NCBI GenBank assembly: GCA_903922605.1
Contig: CAIXUG010000086.1
Coordinates: 67,384-131,383, forward strand
From: an uncultured Verrucomicrobiota bacterium
Lineage (GTDB): Bacteria; Verrucomicrobiota; Verrucomicrobiia; Limisphaerales; UBA9464
Direction of reading: 5' to 3'
DNA length: 64,000 nucleotides
Shown here in pieces: positions 29,690 to 38,018 of this stretch. Below the pieces are notes generated by a model. The model saw nothing but the letters and a program-made list of their open reading frames with translations. It had not been told where the DNA came from and made no database searches. Numbering within the stretch: the first letter of the stretch is position 1; each line of letters starts with the position of its first letter. The position numbers and the translations under genes are program-made.

Positions 29690-31723
29690 ATGAACAAACG
29701 TCTGATACAGAAACTGGCCCGATCGCTCGCCGTGCTGGTGGCGGGCTTCACGCTCTCCGCCAAGGCCGACCCGGCCGTGGTCACCGACCACAACGCCTAT
29801 CATCCCTTCGAGCCGATCACGGTCTTTTTCTCCGGCGGCCCGGGAAACAAACTGGACTGGCTGGGCACCTACCCCGACGGAGTGACCCCCGGCTCCGTCG
29901 GATCGACCGTCTGGCGCTACGTGGACAACACCCAGAATGGCACCACAGCCTATACGGATGGCAGCGTGGTTTATCCGGCCGGCCTGGATGTCGGCGACTG
30001 GACGACCTTCTTCCTCCTCAATGACGGCTACGACATCCTCGCCCAGACGAATTTCACGGTCGTCGATGCCACGGCTCCCCTTGCCCGTAGCAACAAGCGC
30101 ATCTATCTGCCCGGCGAGGCGATCACGATCACGTTCACCAATGGCCCCGGCAACAAGCTGGACTGGATCGGCCTCTACAAGGCGGGGGAGACGCCCGGCG
30201 GTCCTGCCTCCACGGATTATCTTTATGTGGATGGCACCAAGAGCGGCAGCACCGCATTGACGGATGGCAGTGTGACGTTCTCCAAGGGTCTGACCGCCAC
30301 AGGCGACTACGTGGCCTTCTTCCTGGAAAACGATGGTTACAACGTGCTTGCCAGCGAAGCGTTCACGATCAGGGCCCCCGACGGCTCACCACCGAAGGTC
30401 ACTTCCGTAACCCCGATCAATCTGGAGACGAACGCCCTGCCGGCCCAGGGGTATTCCGCGACCTTGCAGCAAGGCAGCGCGCCCATTGCGCCCGAAAGCG
30501 TGACGCTGAAATTCGACGGTTCGGCGGTCACCGCCCAGACCACGGCCCAAGGGGACAAGGTGCTGGTCAGCTATTCGACCGACACGGTCCTGCCGGTCGC
30601 CTCCAGTCACCACTATACGCTCACCTTTGCCGACACTTCCGGCGGCAAGGTCACCAACGATGTGCAATTCATCGTGGGGCCGTATCAGGACATCCGCCTG
30701 CCCGCGCCGCTCTACTTCGAGAACTTTGACGGGGTGCCCGAAGGTCAGCTCCCCGCCGGCTGGACTCAGAAGGGCTATTCCTCACCCATCAATCCCGATG
30801 TGGACTTCACCGATCTCGGCTCTGCCGCGTACCAGACCTGGACCGCGGTCAATGCGGACCGGTTTACCAACGCCTTCATCACCTACGGCGACCCCACCAG
30901 CACCACCACCGATTATCAGAGCGTGCTCTCGGTGAACCCGCGGAATGTCGTGGACGGAAAGGTGTTCAACGAGCCGCTCGCCGAAGGCCGCTTCCTTTTC
31001 GGTAATTCCGGCTATCAGAACTCGGCTGCCTCGCAGGTGCTCTACATGTTTTCTCCCGACTACGATCTCACCGGCAAATCGAACGTGGTCGTCAGCTTCA
31101 AAAGCCTCTGGGAACAGAATCAGGACAGCATTGCCGCCCTCGAATACTCGGTGGATCAGGGCACGACCTGGCTGCCCGTGTTCTACTTGCTCGATGGTCC
31201 CGATATCTTCCACAACGACGACGGGACGGTGGATTCCGTGACCACCTTCGCCAACAGCGCCGGGGACATCGCCACCTATACCGATGATAGCGGGAACACA
31301 GTCGGCGGCAATTACGGTGCATTCATCGGGGCGGATCCCAGTTCGGATCTGTCGGCCTTCATTCAGGCCCGTGTGGACGACGATCCGGTGGGGTCCAAGC
31401 GCATCGAGCTTTACCCGTTGCCGCAGGCGGCCAATCAGCCCAAGGTTCGCTTTCGTTTTGCGACGGCCGGTACCGACAGCTGGTATTGGGGCGTGGACGA
31501 TTTCGGTGTCTATTCCCTGTCCGTCGTCGAGGCGCCGAGCGTATCCCTCCAGCGGGTCGGCGACCAGATCACCGTAAGCTTCACCGGTGGCGCCACGGCG
31601 GTGCTTGAATCCACGGCCTCACTGACCGCCTTGAACTGGCAGCCCGTGTCGGGCGTGGTGGCAAACAGCGTCACGATTACCGCTTCCGACGCCCAACAGT
31701 ACTTCCGCGTGAGCCTGCCCTGA
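29690..31723 (+). CDS. Secreted protein with two tandem Ig/SKICH-like repeats and a jelly-roll-like region
   Basis: The 677-residue product has a signal peptide (MNKRLIQKLARSLAVLVAG to SAKA). Two repeats of about 85 residues follow, sharing GPGNKLDWIGLYKAGETPG-like and FFLENDGYNVLA-like motifs. The WIGxY pattern resembles a beta-sandwich found next to metallophosphatases. An Ig-like unit, then a region beginning LYFENFDGVPEGQLPAGW (a jelly-roll or MAM-like start) and VDQGTTWLPVFYL follow. The last 60 residues end in YFRVSLP, the module shared with the proteins at 4.9 and 21.2 kb. It probably binds an extracellular polymer. An open frame extends 47 codons upstream but overlaps the preceding gene. 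A terminator follows. Confidence 0.72.
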   Translation: MNKRLIQKLARSLAVLVAGFTLSAKADPAVVTDHNAYHPFEPITVFFSGGPGNKLDWLGTYPDGVTPGSVGSTVWRYVDNTQNGTTAYTDGSVVYPAGLDVGDWTTFFLLNDGYDILAQTNFTVVDATAPLARSNKRIYLPGEAITITFTNGPGNKLDWIGLYKAGETPGGPASTDYLYVDGTKSGSTALTDGSVTFSKGLTATGDYVAFFLENDGYNVLASEAFTIRAPDGSPPKVTSVTPINLETNALPAQGYSATLQQGSAPIAPESVTLKFDGSAVTAQTTAQGDKVLVSYSTDTVLPVASSHHYTLTFADTSGGKVTNDVQFIVGPYQDIRLPAPLYFENFDGVPEGQLPAGWTQKGYSSPINPDVDFTDLGSAAYQTWTAVNADRFTNAFITYGDPTSTTTDYQSVLSVNPRNVVDGKVFNEPLAEGRFLFGNSGYQNSAASQVLYMFSPDYDLTGKSNVVVSFKSLWEQNQDSIAALEYSVDQGTTWLPVFYLLDGPDIFHNDDGTVDSVTTFANSAGDIATYTDDSGNTVGGNYGAFIGADPSSDLSAFIQARVDDDPVGSKRIELYPLPQAANQPKVRFRFATAGTDSWYWGVDDFGVYSLSVVEAPSVSLQRVGDQITVSFTGGATAVLESTASLTALNWQPVSGVVANSVTITASDAQQYFRVSLP

Positions 31724-31754
31724 TCGATGCTGACAGCGCACCTCCCTCAACGTG

Positions 31755-31787
31755 CCCCGGCCGGGAGCAATTCCGGCCGGGGTTTTT
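31755..31787 (+). terminator. Rho-independent terminator
   Basis: A perfect 10-bp GC stem (CCCCGGCCGG with CCGGCCGGGG), an 8-base loop and five T residues lie 31 bases after the secreted protein's stop codon. Confidence 0.92.
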
Positions 31788-31860
31788 CTGATTCCGGGCT
31801 CTGCCTTCACCCGATTCGGGTCTGGCCAGTTCAATCTCCTTTCCGTCTTCTTTTCCCGCA

Positions 31861-34341
31861 GTGAACAACTCCCTACCAGCCTCCACCCGCGTCGTCATCA
31901 TTGGCGGCGGCATCGTCGGTTGCAGCCTCGCGTATCACCTGACCAAGCTCGGTTGGCGTGATGTTGTCGTCCTGGAACAGAACCTCCTCGCCGGCGGCAC
32001 CACCTGGCACGCGGCCGGCCTGGTCGGCCGCCTCCGCACTTCCACCAGCCTCACGGCGATCAACAAATACAGCGTCGAACTTTACCAGAATCTGGAGCGT
32101 GAAACCGGCCACGATGTCGGTTGGAAGGAGGTCGGCAGCCTGATCCTCGGACGCTCCGAGGCCCGCATGACCCAGCTCAAGCGCACGCTGGCGATGGCGG
32201 AATGGTTCAATGTCGAATCCCGGCTGATCAGCCCCGAAGAGGCCAAGGCCAAATGGCCGCCACTGCGCGTCGATGACATCCTGGGGGCGGCCTGGCTGCC
32301 GCATGACGGCAAGGTCATTCCAAAGGAAACCGCCTACGCACTTGCGAAGGGCGCCCAGAGCCGGGGCGCGACATTCGTCGAGGGCGTGCGTGTGCTCGAC
32401 ATTGAACACCGGGACGGTCGTGCCAGCGGAGTGAAGACCGACCAGGGCAGCATCACCGCGGAACTGGTTGTGCTAACCGGCGGCATGTGGGCACGCGAAC
32501 TCGGCCTGCGCTGCGGCGTCAACCTGCCGCTCTATCCCGTGGAGCACCACTATGTGGTGAGCAATCCCATTCCCGGTGCCTTCGACGAGCTGCCGGTGGG
32601 CCGCGATCCGGACCTGTGCCTCTATTTCCGGGGTGAGGGCGATGCAGTGATGCTGGGCGCCTTCCAGGCCGAATCGAAGCCCTGGATGGTGGACAGCGTG
32701 CCGGACAAGTTCTCCTTCCAGCTGCTGGAGCCGGACTGGGAAAAATTCGCAGAACCGTTGCGCCACGGGAAGCATCGCATCCCCGCACTGGAAACGAGCG
32801 GCTTCCAGAAGTTCGTGAACGGGCCGGAGAGTTTCACGCCGGACAACAACTTCCTGATGGGCGAGAGCCCGGAGCTGAAAGGGCTGTTCGTCTCGTGCGG
32901 CTTCAATTCTGTGGGCATCGCGAGCGCGGGCGGTGCCGGAAAGTATCTGGCGGAATGGATCATTGATGGCCAACCCAGCCTCGACCTCTGGAGCGTGGAT
33001 GTCCGGCGCTTCGGCAAGTGGGCCAACGACCGTGAATTCCTCCGCAAGAGGGTCGTGGAGGTGCTTGGCCTGCATTACCAGATGGCCTGGCCCAACCGGG
33101 AGTCGGAGACCGGACGCGACGTGAGACTCTCGCCGCTGCACGCGCGCCTTGCTGCGGCCGGTGCCTGCTTTGGCCAGAAAGCGGGCTGGGAACGTCCGAA
33201 TTGGTTCACCCGTCCTGAGACCGGGTATGCCCATGAGCCCAGGATGGATTACAGCTTTGGCCGGCAGAACTGGTTCCCCAACCACGCCGCCGAACACCGC
33301 GCCGCCCGCGAGGCGGTTGCCCTATTTGACCAGACGGCTTTCGCAAAACTTGAACTCACCGGCCCCGGCGCGCTGCCGATGCTGCAGCGGCTTTGCGCGA
33401 ACCAGATGGATGTGGCACCGGGACGCGTGGTGTATACCGCGATGCTGAATGAGCGTGGCACCTTCGAGAGCGACCTGACGGTCGTGCGGCTTGAAGCGGA
33501 GAAGTTCCTGCTGGTCACCGGCAGCACGCAGCAGGTCCGCGATGCCGACTGGCTCTCGACCCATCGGCTGAAAGGCGAGGCTACGAGTCTGGCCGTCCTG
33601 ACGGACACCCATGCCGTCATCGGAGTGATGGGCCCACGCTCCCGTGAGCTGTTGGCGCGGATCGCCACGGATTCGACCACCGGCCAGCCGGTGGATCTCA
33701 GCAACGCCGCCTTCCCCTTTGGCAGTGCAAAACCGATCGAGATCGCCGGACAGGCAGTGCTGGCCGTGCGTCTCACCTATGTCGGCGAACTCGGCTGGGA
33801 ACTGTATGTCATCAAGCCCAGCGCAATGGCCGTTTACGACGCCCTGTGGCAGGCCGGCGCCGACCTCGGCGTCACGAACGCCGGGCACTACGCCATCAAT
33901 TCACTGCGTTTGGAGAAGGGCTACCGCGCTTTTGGCACCGAGCTATCGCCGGATGAATCGCCGATCGAGGCCGGACTTGGCTTTGTGGTTGCCTGGGACA
34001 AACCCGGGGGCTTCATGGGCCGCGAGGCCCTGCTCCGCCAGCGGACAGCCGGCGTGAAGAAGCGCCTGGGGCTCTTCACCCTCGATAATTCCGAACCAGT
34101 GCTGTGGGGCAGCGAGCCGATCCTGCGTGATGGCGTGATGGTCGGCTACACCACCAGCGGAAGCTATGGTCACACGGTGGGCCGGGCCGTCGGCATGGGC
34201 TACGTGCGCCATCGCGAGCCGATCACGAATGAGTTTCTCCTGGCCGGGCGCTACGAGATTCTCGTCAACGGCGTGCGAGAACCCGCGACCCTCCATGTGA
34301 AGTGCCCGGTGGACCCGGAACGCCGCAAGGTGCTGGCGTGA
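31861..34341 (+). CDS. FAD-dependent dehydrogenase with GcvT-like C terminus (dimethylglycine/sarcosine dehydrogenase-like)
   Basis: The 826-residue enzyme has an N-terminal FAD domain (VVIIGGGIVG at residues 11-20). It has TTWHAAGLVG, whose His50 matches the covalent-FAD His of dimethylglycine and sarcosine dehydrogenases. A linker with GWERPNWF leads into a C-terminal aminomethyltransferase (GcvT-like) folate domain (LTYVGELGWELYV, NSLRLEKGYRAFG). It would oxidise an N-methyl group and pass the one-carbon unit to tetrahydrofolate. Together with the Rieske oxygenase and DAO-type enzyme 5-7 kb away it suggests glycine-betaine breakdown. The start codon is GTG at 31861; no upstream ATG fits. 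No clear ribosome-binding site is seen. Confidence 0.88.
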   Translation: MNNSLPASTRVVIIGGGIVGCSLAYHLTKLGWRDVVVLEQNLLAGGTTWHAAGLVGRLRTSTSLTAINKYSVELYQNLERETGHDVGWKEVGSLILGRSEARMTQLKRTLAMAEWFNVESRLISPEEAKAKWPPLRVDDILGAAWLPHDGKVIPKETAYALAKGAQSRGATFVEGVRVLDIEHRDGRASGVKTDQGSITAELVVLTGGMWARELGLRCGVNLPLYPVEHHYVVSNPIPGAFDELPVGRDPDLCLYFRGEGDAVMLGAFQAESKPWMVDSVPDKFSFQLLEPDWEKFAEPLRHGKHRIPALETSGFQKFVNGPESFTPDNNFLMGESPELKGLFVSCGFNSVGIASAGGAGKYLAEWIIDGQPSLDLWSVDVRRFGKWANDREFLRKRVVEVLGLHYQMAWPNRESETGRDVRLSPLHARLAAAGACFGQKAGWERPNWFTRPETGYAHEPRMDYSFGRQNWFPNHAAEHRAAREAVALFDQTAFAKLELTGPGALPMLQRLCANQMDVAPGRVVYTAMLNERGTFESDLTVVRLEAEKFLLVTGSTQQVRDADWLSTHRLKGEATSLAVLTDTHAVIGVMGPRSRELLARIATDSTTGQPVDLSNAAFPFGSAKPIEIAGQAVLAVRLTYVGELGWELYVIKPSAMAVYDALWQAGADLGVTNAGHYAINSLRLEKGYRAFGTELSPDESPIEAGLGFVVAWDKPGGFMGREALLRQRTAGVKKRLGLFTLDNSEPVLWGSEPILRDGVMVGYTTSGSYGHTVGRAVGMGYVRHREPITNEFLLAGRYEILVNGVREPATLHVKCPVDPERRKVLA

Positions 34342-34370
34342 GCCAATCCGAGCCGGCGTGTTGGCGGAGC

Positions 34371-34396
34371 GCGGCTGCGTCCGTAGGACCAGCCGC
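34371..34396. repeat. Intergenic hairpin, REP-like second type
   Basis: GCGGCTGCGTCC and GGACCAGCCGC pair around a GTA loop with a one-base bulge, inside the 223-base gap between two plus-strand genes. It lacks a T-run. From memory, similar hairpins with GGACCAGCCGC recur between genes of Verrucomicrobiota genomes; only one copy is present here. Confidence 0.55.
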
Positions 34397-34564
34397 AGCA
34401 GCACGATTTGCGACGGAAGCTTTCGGCCTTCTAGATCCTCAGTCGCTATCGGCAGTTGCTGCGGGTGGGCGTTGCCACACCCGCGTTCCGGCCTGCAATA
34501 GGACGCTCGCACCTTCCGTATCGCGCTTGCCTTGCCGTGCTCGCGCGACTACGACGGGTGGACC

Positions 34565-35320
34565 ATGTTTCCCCGGTTCCTCTTCCCGCAAATCACCCAG
34601 CTGATTCCCGTGCTGGTTTCAGTGGCCGTGCCGGCCCTCGCCCAGTCCGTGAACCAGCCTCCCGGCGCGGTAATCCCCACCGGCTACCAGCTCGTTTACG
34701 AACAGCATTTTGATTCCGCCGACGCCCTGAGGGGGTTCGCCATGACCGACCCCGCAGCCTGGAAATTTGCCACGGACGGTGGCGCCTTCGCGCTCGAACT
34801 GTTCGGGGAGAGCAAGTACGTGCCGGCGTTTCGCTCGCCGTTCAACATAGCGCTCATTGCCGACCGCGTTTTCGGCGACTTCGTGCTGGAGGCGGACCTG
34901 CTCCAGACCGGCAAGGAATACGGTCACCGCGACATGTGCCTCTTCTTCGGGGTGCAGGACCCTTCGCACTTCTACTACACCCACCTTGCCACCCAGGGTG
35001 ACGACCACGCGCACAACGTATTCCTCGTGAACGGCGCGCCGCGCGTGAAATTTGCGAAACAGACGACCTCCGGCGTGAACTGGGGTTCCGAGACCTGGCA
35101 CCATATTCGCCTCGAACGGAAAGTCGGCGACGGTTCAGTCCGGGTGTTCTTCGACGACATGAAGACGCCCATCATGCTGGCGGAGGACAAGACATTCGGG
35201 GCCGGTTATGTCGGCTTCGGCTCATTCGACGACACGGGCAAGGTGGACAACGTCCGTATCTGGTCGCCAACGGCTCCCGAAACCAAGCCGACGACCTTCT
35301 ACAAGCGGCTGTCGCCGTAA
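34565..35320 (+). CDS. Secreted DUF1080-like/concanavalin-fold protein
   Basis: The 251-residue product has a signal peptide (ends near PALAQS). A beta-sandwich follows, with FGDFVLEADLLQTGKEYGHRDMC, ETWHHIRLERKVGDGSVRVFFDD and GYVGFGSFDDTGKVDNVRIW, typical of DUF1080/3-keto-disaccharide hydrolase-like or concanavalin-type domains. It may bind or act on a glycan. The ATG at 34565 begins the signal peptide; an in-frame start 11 codons earlier is less likely. The PQQ-type repeat protein follows on the same strand after 78 bases, and both are probably exported. Confidence 0.72.
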   Translation: MFPRFLFPQITQLIPVLVSVAVPALAQSVNQPPGAVIPTGYQLVYEQHFDSADALRGFAMTDPAAWKFATDGGAFALELFGESKYVPAFRSPFNIALIADRVFGDFVLEADLLQTGKEYGHRDMCLFFGVQDPSHFYYTHLATQGDDHAHNVFLVNGAPRVKFAKQTTSGVNWGSETWHHIRLERKVGDGSVRVFFDDMKTPIMLAEDKTFGAGYVGFGSFDDTGKVDNVRIWSPTAPETKPTTFYKRLSP

Positions 35321-35398
35321 TTGTTTTACGCCAAGGATGAGCAATTGGGCTGCTGTCTGGTCACAGGATCAGCCGCCCGTCACAATCGTTCCGCTCCG

Positions 35399-36640
35399 AT
35401 GAAATACCCCCTCCAACTCCTTGCCGCCCTGCTCGCCTTCGGTGCCACCGCTTCCGCCGCCGACTGGCCGCAGTGGCGCGGTCCCGCCCGGGACGACCAT
35501 TCACCCGATACCGGACTGCTCAAGGAGTGGCCGGCCACCGGCCCGAAGCTGCTCTGGCTCAACAAGACCGTCGGGCTGGGGTACGCCGGCTATTCCATTG
35601 TCGGAAACCAGCTGTTCACGATGGGCCTCCGCGACGAACAGGAACTCCTGATCGCGCTGGACGCCACGACCGGCAAGGAGCTGTGGGCCACGCCCGTCGG
35701 GGCCAAATATCCCAATGGCTGGGGCGACGGCCCGCGCATGACCCCGACGGTGGATGGCAACCGGGTCTATGCCGTGGGCGGACAGGGCAACCTGATTTGC
35801 GCGCAAACGACCGATGGCAAGATACTCTGGCAAAAGTCCCAGACGACCGACCTGGGCGGCAAGCTGCAGGGCTGGGGTTACACTGTTTCGCCACTCGTTG
35901 TGGGCGACAAGGTCATCTGCTCGCCTGGCGGTCCGCAGGGCACCATGGCCGCGCTGAACAAGCTCACCGGCGAGGTGGTCTGGCGCAGTGCCGAGTTGAC
36001 CGATGACACGCAGTATTCCTCCCCGATCCTCGTGGAGCACGCGGGCAAGAAGCAGGTCGTACAGCTGGTCACGCAGCGTCTTTTTGCCGTCGATCCCGAC
36101 AACGGCAAAGTGCTGTGGAAGTCGGACTTCCCAGGCCGTACCGCTGTGATTCCCACCGCAGTTTTCCAAGGCGACTACGTCTATGTGACCGCCGGCTACG
36201 GTGCCGGTTGCAAACTGGTGAAGATCGCGGCGGATGGAAACTCTGTGGAAACCGTTTACGAGAACAACAAGGTGATGAAGAACCATCACGGCGGCGTCGT
36301 GCTCGTGGACGGCAAGATTTATGGGCATTCCGAAGGCCCGGGCTGGGTCTGCCAGGATTTCCTGACCGGCACTGAAGTCTGGTCCAGCAAGGCCCTGGGC
36401 AAGGGCGCAATCCACTATGCGGACGGCATGCTTTACTGCCTGGACGAACGCAGCGGCGAAGTCGCCCTTGTCGAAGCCTCACCCAAGGGCTGGAACGAAA
36501 AGGGCCGTTTCAAGCTCGACCCGCTTTCCACCCAGCGGAATCCGCAGGGTGGCATCTGGCCGCATCCGGTCGTGGTGAATGGCCGGCTCTACCTGCGCGA
36601 CCAGGAGCTGCTCTTCTGCTTTGACGTGAAGGGCAAGTGA
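35399..36640 (+). CDS. Secreted PQQ-binding-like beta-propeller protein
   Basis: The 413-residue protein has a signal peptide (MKYPLQLLAALLAFGATASA) and then DWPQWRGPARDDHSPDTG, the usual opening of verrucomicrobial and planctomycete propeller proteins. PQQ-like blade motifs recur: LDATTGKELWATPVG, TDGKILWQ, KLTGEVVWRS, DPDNGKVLWKS and LTGTEVWSS. Despite the name, many such proteins do not bind PQQ and are structural or sensory propellers. No catalytic residues can be identified. It probably shares a transcript with the preceding DUF1080-like gene. Confidence 0.85.
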   Translation: MKYPLQLLAALLAFGATASAADWPQWRGPARDDHSPDTGLLKEWPATGPKLLWLNKTVGLGYAGYSIVGNQLFTMGLRDEQELLIALDATTGKELWATPVGAKYPNGWGDGPRMTPTVDGNRVYAVGGQGNLICAQTTDGKILWQKSQTTDLGGKLQGWGYTVSPLVVGDKVICSPGGPQGTMAALNKLTGEVVWRSAELTDDTQYSSPILVEHAGKKQVVQLVTQRLFAVDPDNGKVLWKSDFPGRTAVIPTAVFQGDYVYVTAGYGAGCKLVKIAADGNSVETVYENNKVMKNHHGGVVLVDGKIYGHSEGPGWVCQDFLTGTEVWSSKALGKGAIHYADGMLYCLDERSGEVALVEASPKGWNEKGRFKLDPLSTQRNPQGGIWPHPVVVNGRLYLRDQELLFCFDVKGK

Positions 36641-36727
36641 GGCAATGGCACGAACTGGTGGTAGGCGTCCCCGTTAAATTGGACGCCCACGCTTCGGCCA
36701 ATTATCTGTGCGCGGGAAGCCTGACTT

Positions 36728-36994
36728 ATGCGCGATAAAATCAAGATGCGTGATGGTGACACTATGCTGATCATGGCCAAAGACGGTGCCATCATTCACT
36801 TCACGCCAAACATGAGCTTGCCCCACGTCGAGTTTGTCCGACGCATGACCGGGAAGCTGCCGGATGGCGCGTGGGTTAGGACGGTATCGAAGTTCGAAGG
36901 CAAGGTTGCCGCCATCAGCTCCAAGCATTTCTTCGGCTATCAGCTTCCCGGGCCGGACTGGGTGCAGTGCGCCGTCAAAAATGCCTTTGAGTAA
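36728..36994 (+). CDS. Small conserved-looking hypothetical protein
   Basis: The 88-residue frame has a protein-like composition without the Arg/Ala/Pro bias of shadow frames. It has a hydrophobic core (DTMLIMAKDGAIIHF), a middle VEFVRRMTGKLPDGAWV and a C-terminal PGPDWVQCAVKNAF. It fills the gap between the propeller gene and era, and nothing overlaps it on the other strand. No motif allows a function to be given. The ATG at 36728 has no clear ribosome-binding site. Confidence 0.55.
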   Translation: MRDKIKMRDGDTMLIMAKDGAIIHFTPNMSLPHVEFVRRMTGKLPDGAWVRTVSKFEGKVAAISSKHFFGYQLPGPDWVQCAVKNAFE

Positions 36995-37011
36995 GGCACG
37001 CTCCCGGGGCT

Positions 37012-37890
37012 TTAGTGTTCCATTTTGCGGTCCACGATCACGTCGAGTTCGAGCTTCACCTTTTTGCCCAACGTCCGCCGCAGGTCATCCTGCGCGGCCA
37101 AGCGGATCTGTTTGATCTTCCGGGCCCCGGCCCCGATGAGCATGCGCTGGTAGCCGTCAGTCGGCGTCACCACGGAAGCGATCACATGAAGCACCGGCTT
37201 GCCGGTAATGCTCGGGCGCTCCTCCACCTTGTCCACCTCAACCTGCGTGCGGTACGGCACCTCTTCGCCGGTGAAGAGATAGACTTTCTCGCGAATCATT
37301 TCTGCTGCCTGGAATTCAATCGTGGTGTTCGTGATCTGGTCCGGCGGATAAAGCGGCAGCGACTCCGGCATCAGCGCCAGCAGCGCCGTCACCAGCGCAT
37401 CACAGCCGTCACCGGTAAAACCCGAGACTTCCACTACTGCTGAGTAACCGGCACCCAGCCGCAACCAGTTTTCCGCGAAGGGGCGCTTCGGAAGGTCTGA
37501 TTTGCTCAGGCAGAGAATCTTGGGCTGATCCACCCGCCCGAGCACGGCGGCCACCATGTCGCTCTCCTCACCGACGTCGCGTGTCGGGTCCACGACGTGG
37601 ACCACTGCGTCGATGCCCTTCAGCGCCTCCGAGGCACGCTGGTGCAACGTGTCCACCAGCGCGCTCTTGTGCGTCTTGAAGAAACCAGGGGTATCCACAA
37701 ACACCACCTGCCCCTCCGGACGATGGACGATTCCATGGACCGGATGCCGCGTCGTCTGCGGCCGGTGGGTGACGATGGAAATTTTCTTTCCGACAAGGGC
37801 GTTGAGCAGCGTGGACTTGCCGGCATTGGTACGGCCCACGAGCACGGCTAGGCCGGCGCGAAAACCGGGTTTGACTGGTGTTTCAATCAC
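37012..37890 (-). CDS. era: GTPase Era
   Basis: This essential-type GTPase binds 16S rRNA and helps assemble the 30S subunit. From the GTG at 37890 it has 292 residues. They include G1 GRTNAGKST (19-27), the switch HRPQTTRHPVHGI, G3 DTPG (66-69), and a C-terminal KH domain (IGAGARKIKQIRLAAQDDLRR). The G4 motif is SKSD (129-132) instead of the usual NKxD, and G5 is VSGFTGDG instead of a SAxxG form. The frame continues 22 codons upstream to a TTG, but family alignment favours 37890. A terminator for the convergent-running upstream gene lies immediately before the start. Confidence 0.88.
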   Translation of the reverse strand: MIETPVKPGFRAGLAVLVGRTNAGKSTLLNALVGKKISIVTHRPQTTRHPVHGIVHRPEGQVVFVDTPGFFKTHKSALVDTLHQRASEALKGIDAVVHVVDPTRDVGEESDMVAAVLGRVDQPKILCLSKSDLPKRPFAENWLRLGAGYSAVVEVSGFTGDGCDALVTALLALMPESLPLYPPDQITNTTIEFQAAEMIREKVYLFTGEEVPYRTQVEVDKVEERPSITGKPVLHVIASVVTPTDGYQRMLIGAGARKIKQIRLAAQDDLRRTLGKKVKLELDVIVDRKMEH

Positions 37891-37954
37891 TTCGCCAAGC
37901 CAATCACATCCGCGCCCGCACTGGCAGAGAAAAGGCACCACACGCGACCGGGAC

Positions 37955-37989
37955 AAAAAGGCCCGGAGAGGCGGACCTCACCGGGCTTT
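37955..37989 (-). terminator. Rho-independent terminator for the PVC dehydrogenase gene
   Basis: On the minus strand, GCCCGG and CCGGGC pair around a 14-base loop that itself can fold (GAGG with CCTC). A C and five T residues follow. It starts about 30 bases after the stop at 38019 and ends before era, separating the two minus-strand genes. Confidence 0.75.
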
Positions 37990-38018
37990 CGGCAAGTGCT
38001 GGCGCAGGGCTCAGCGGC

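Noticed and set aside
33090-33130. Sequence resembling the REP core (GTCGGAGACCGG)
   Set aside because: It lies in the FAD-GcvT gene at a place where homologues have an equivalent RESGR-type loop, and it lacks the palindromic partner.
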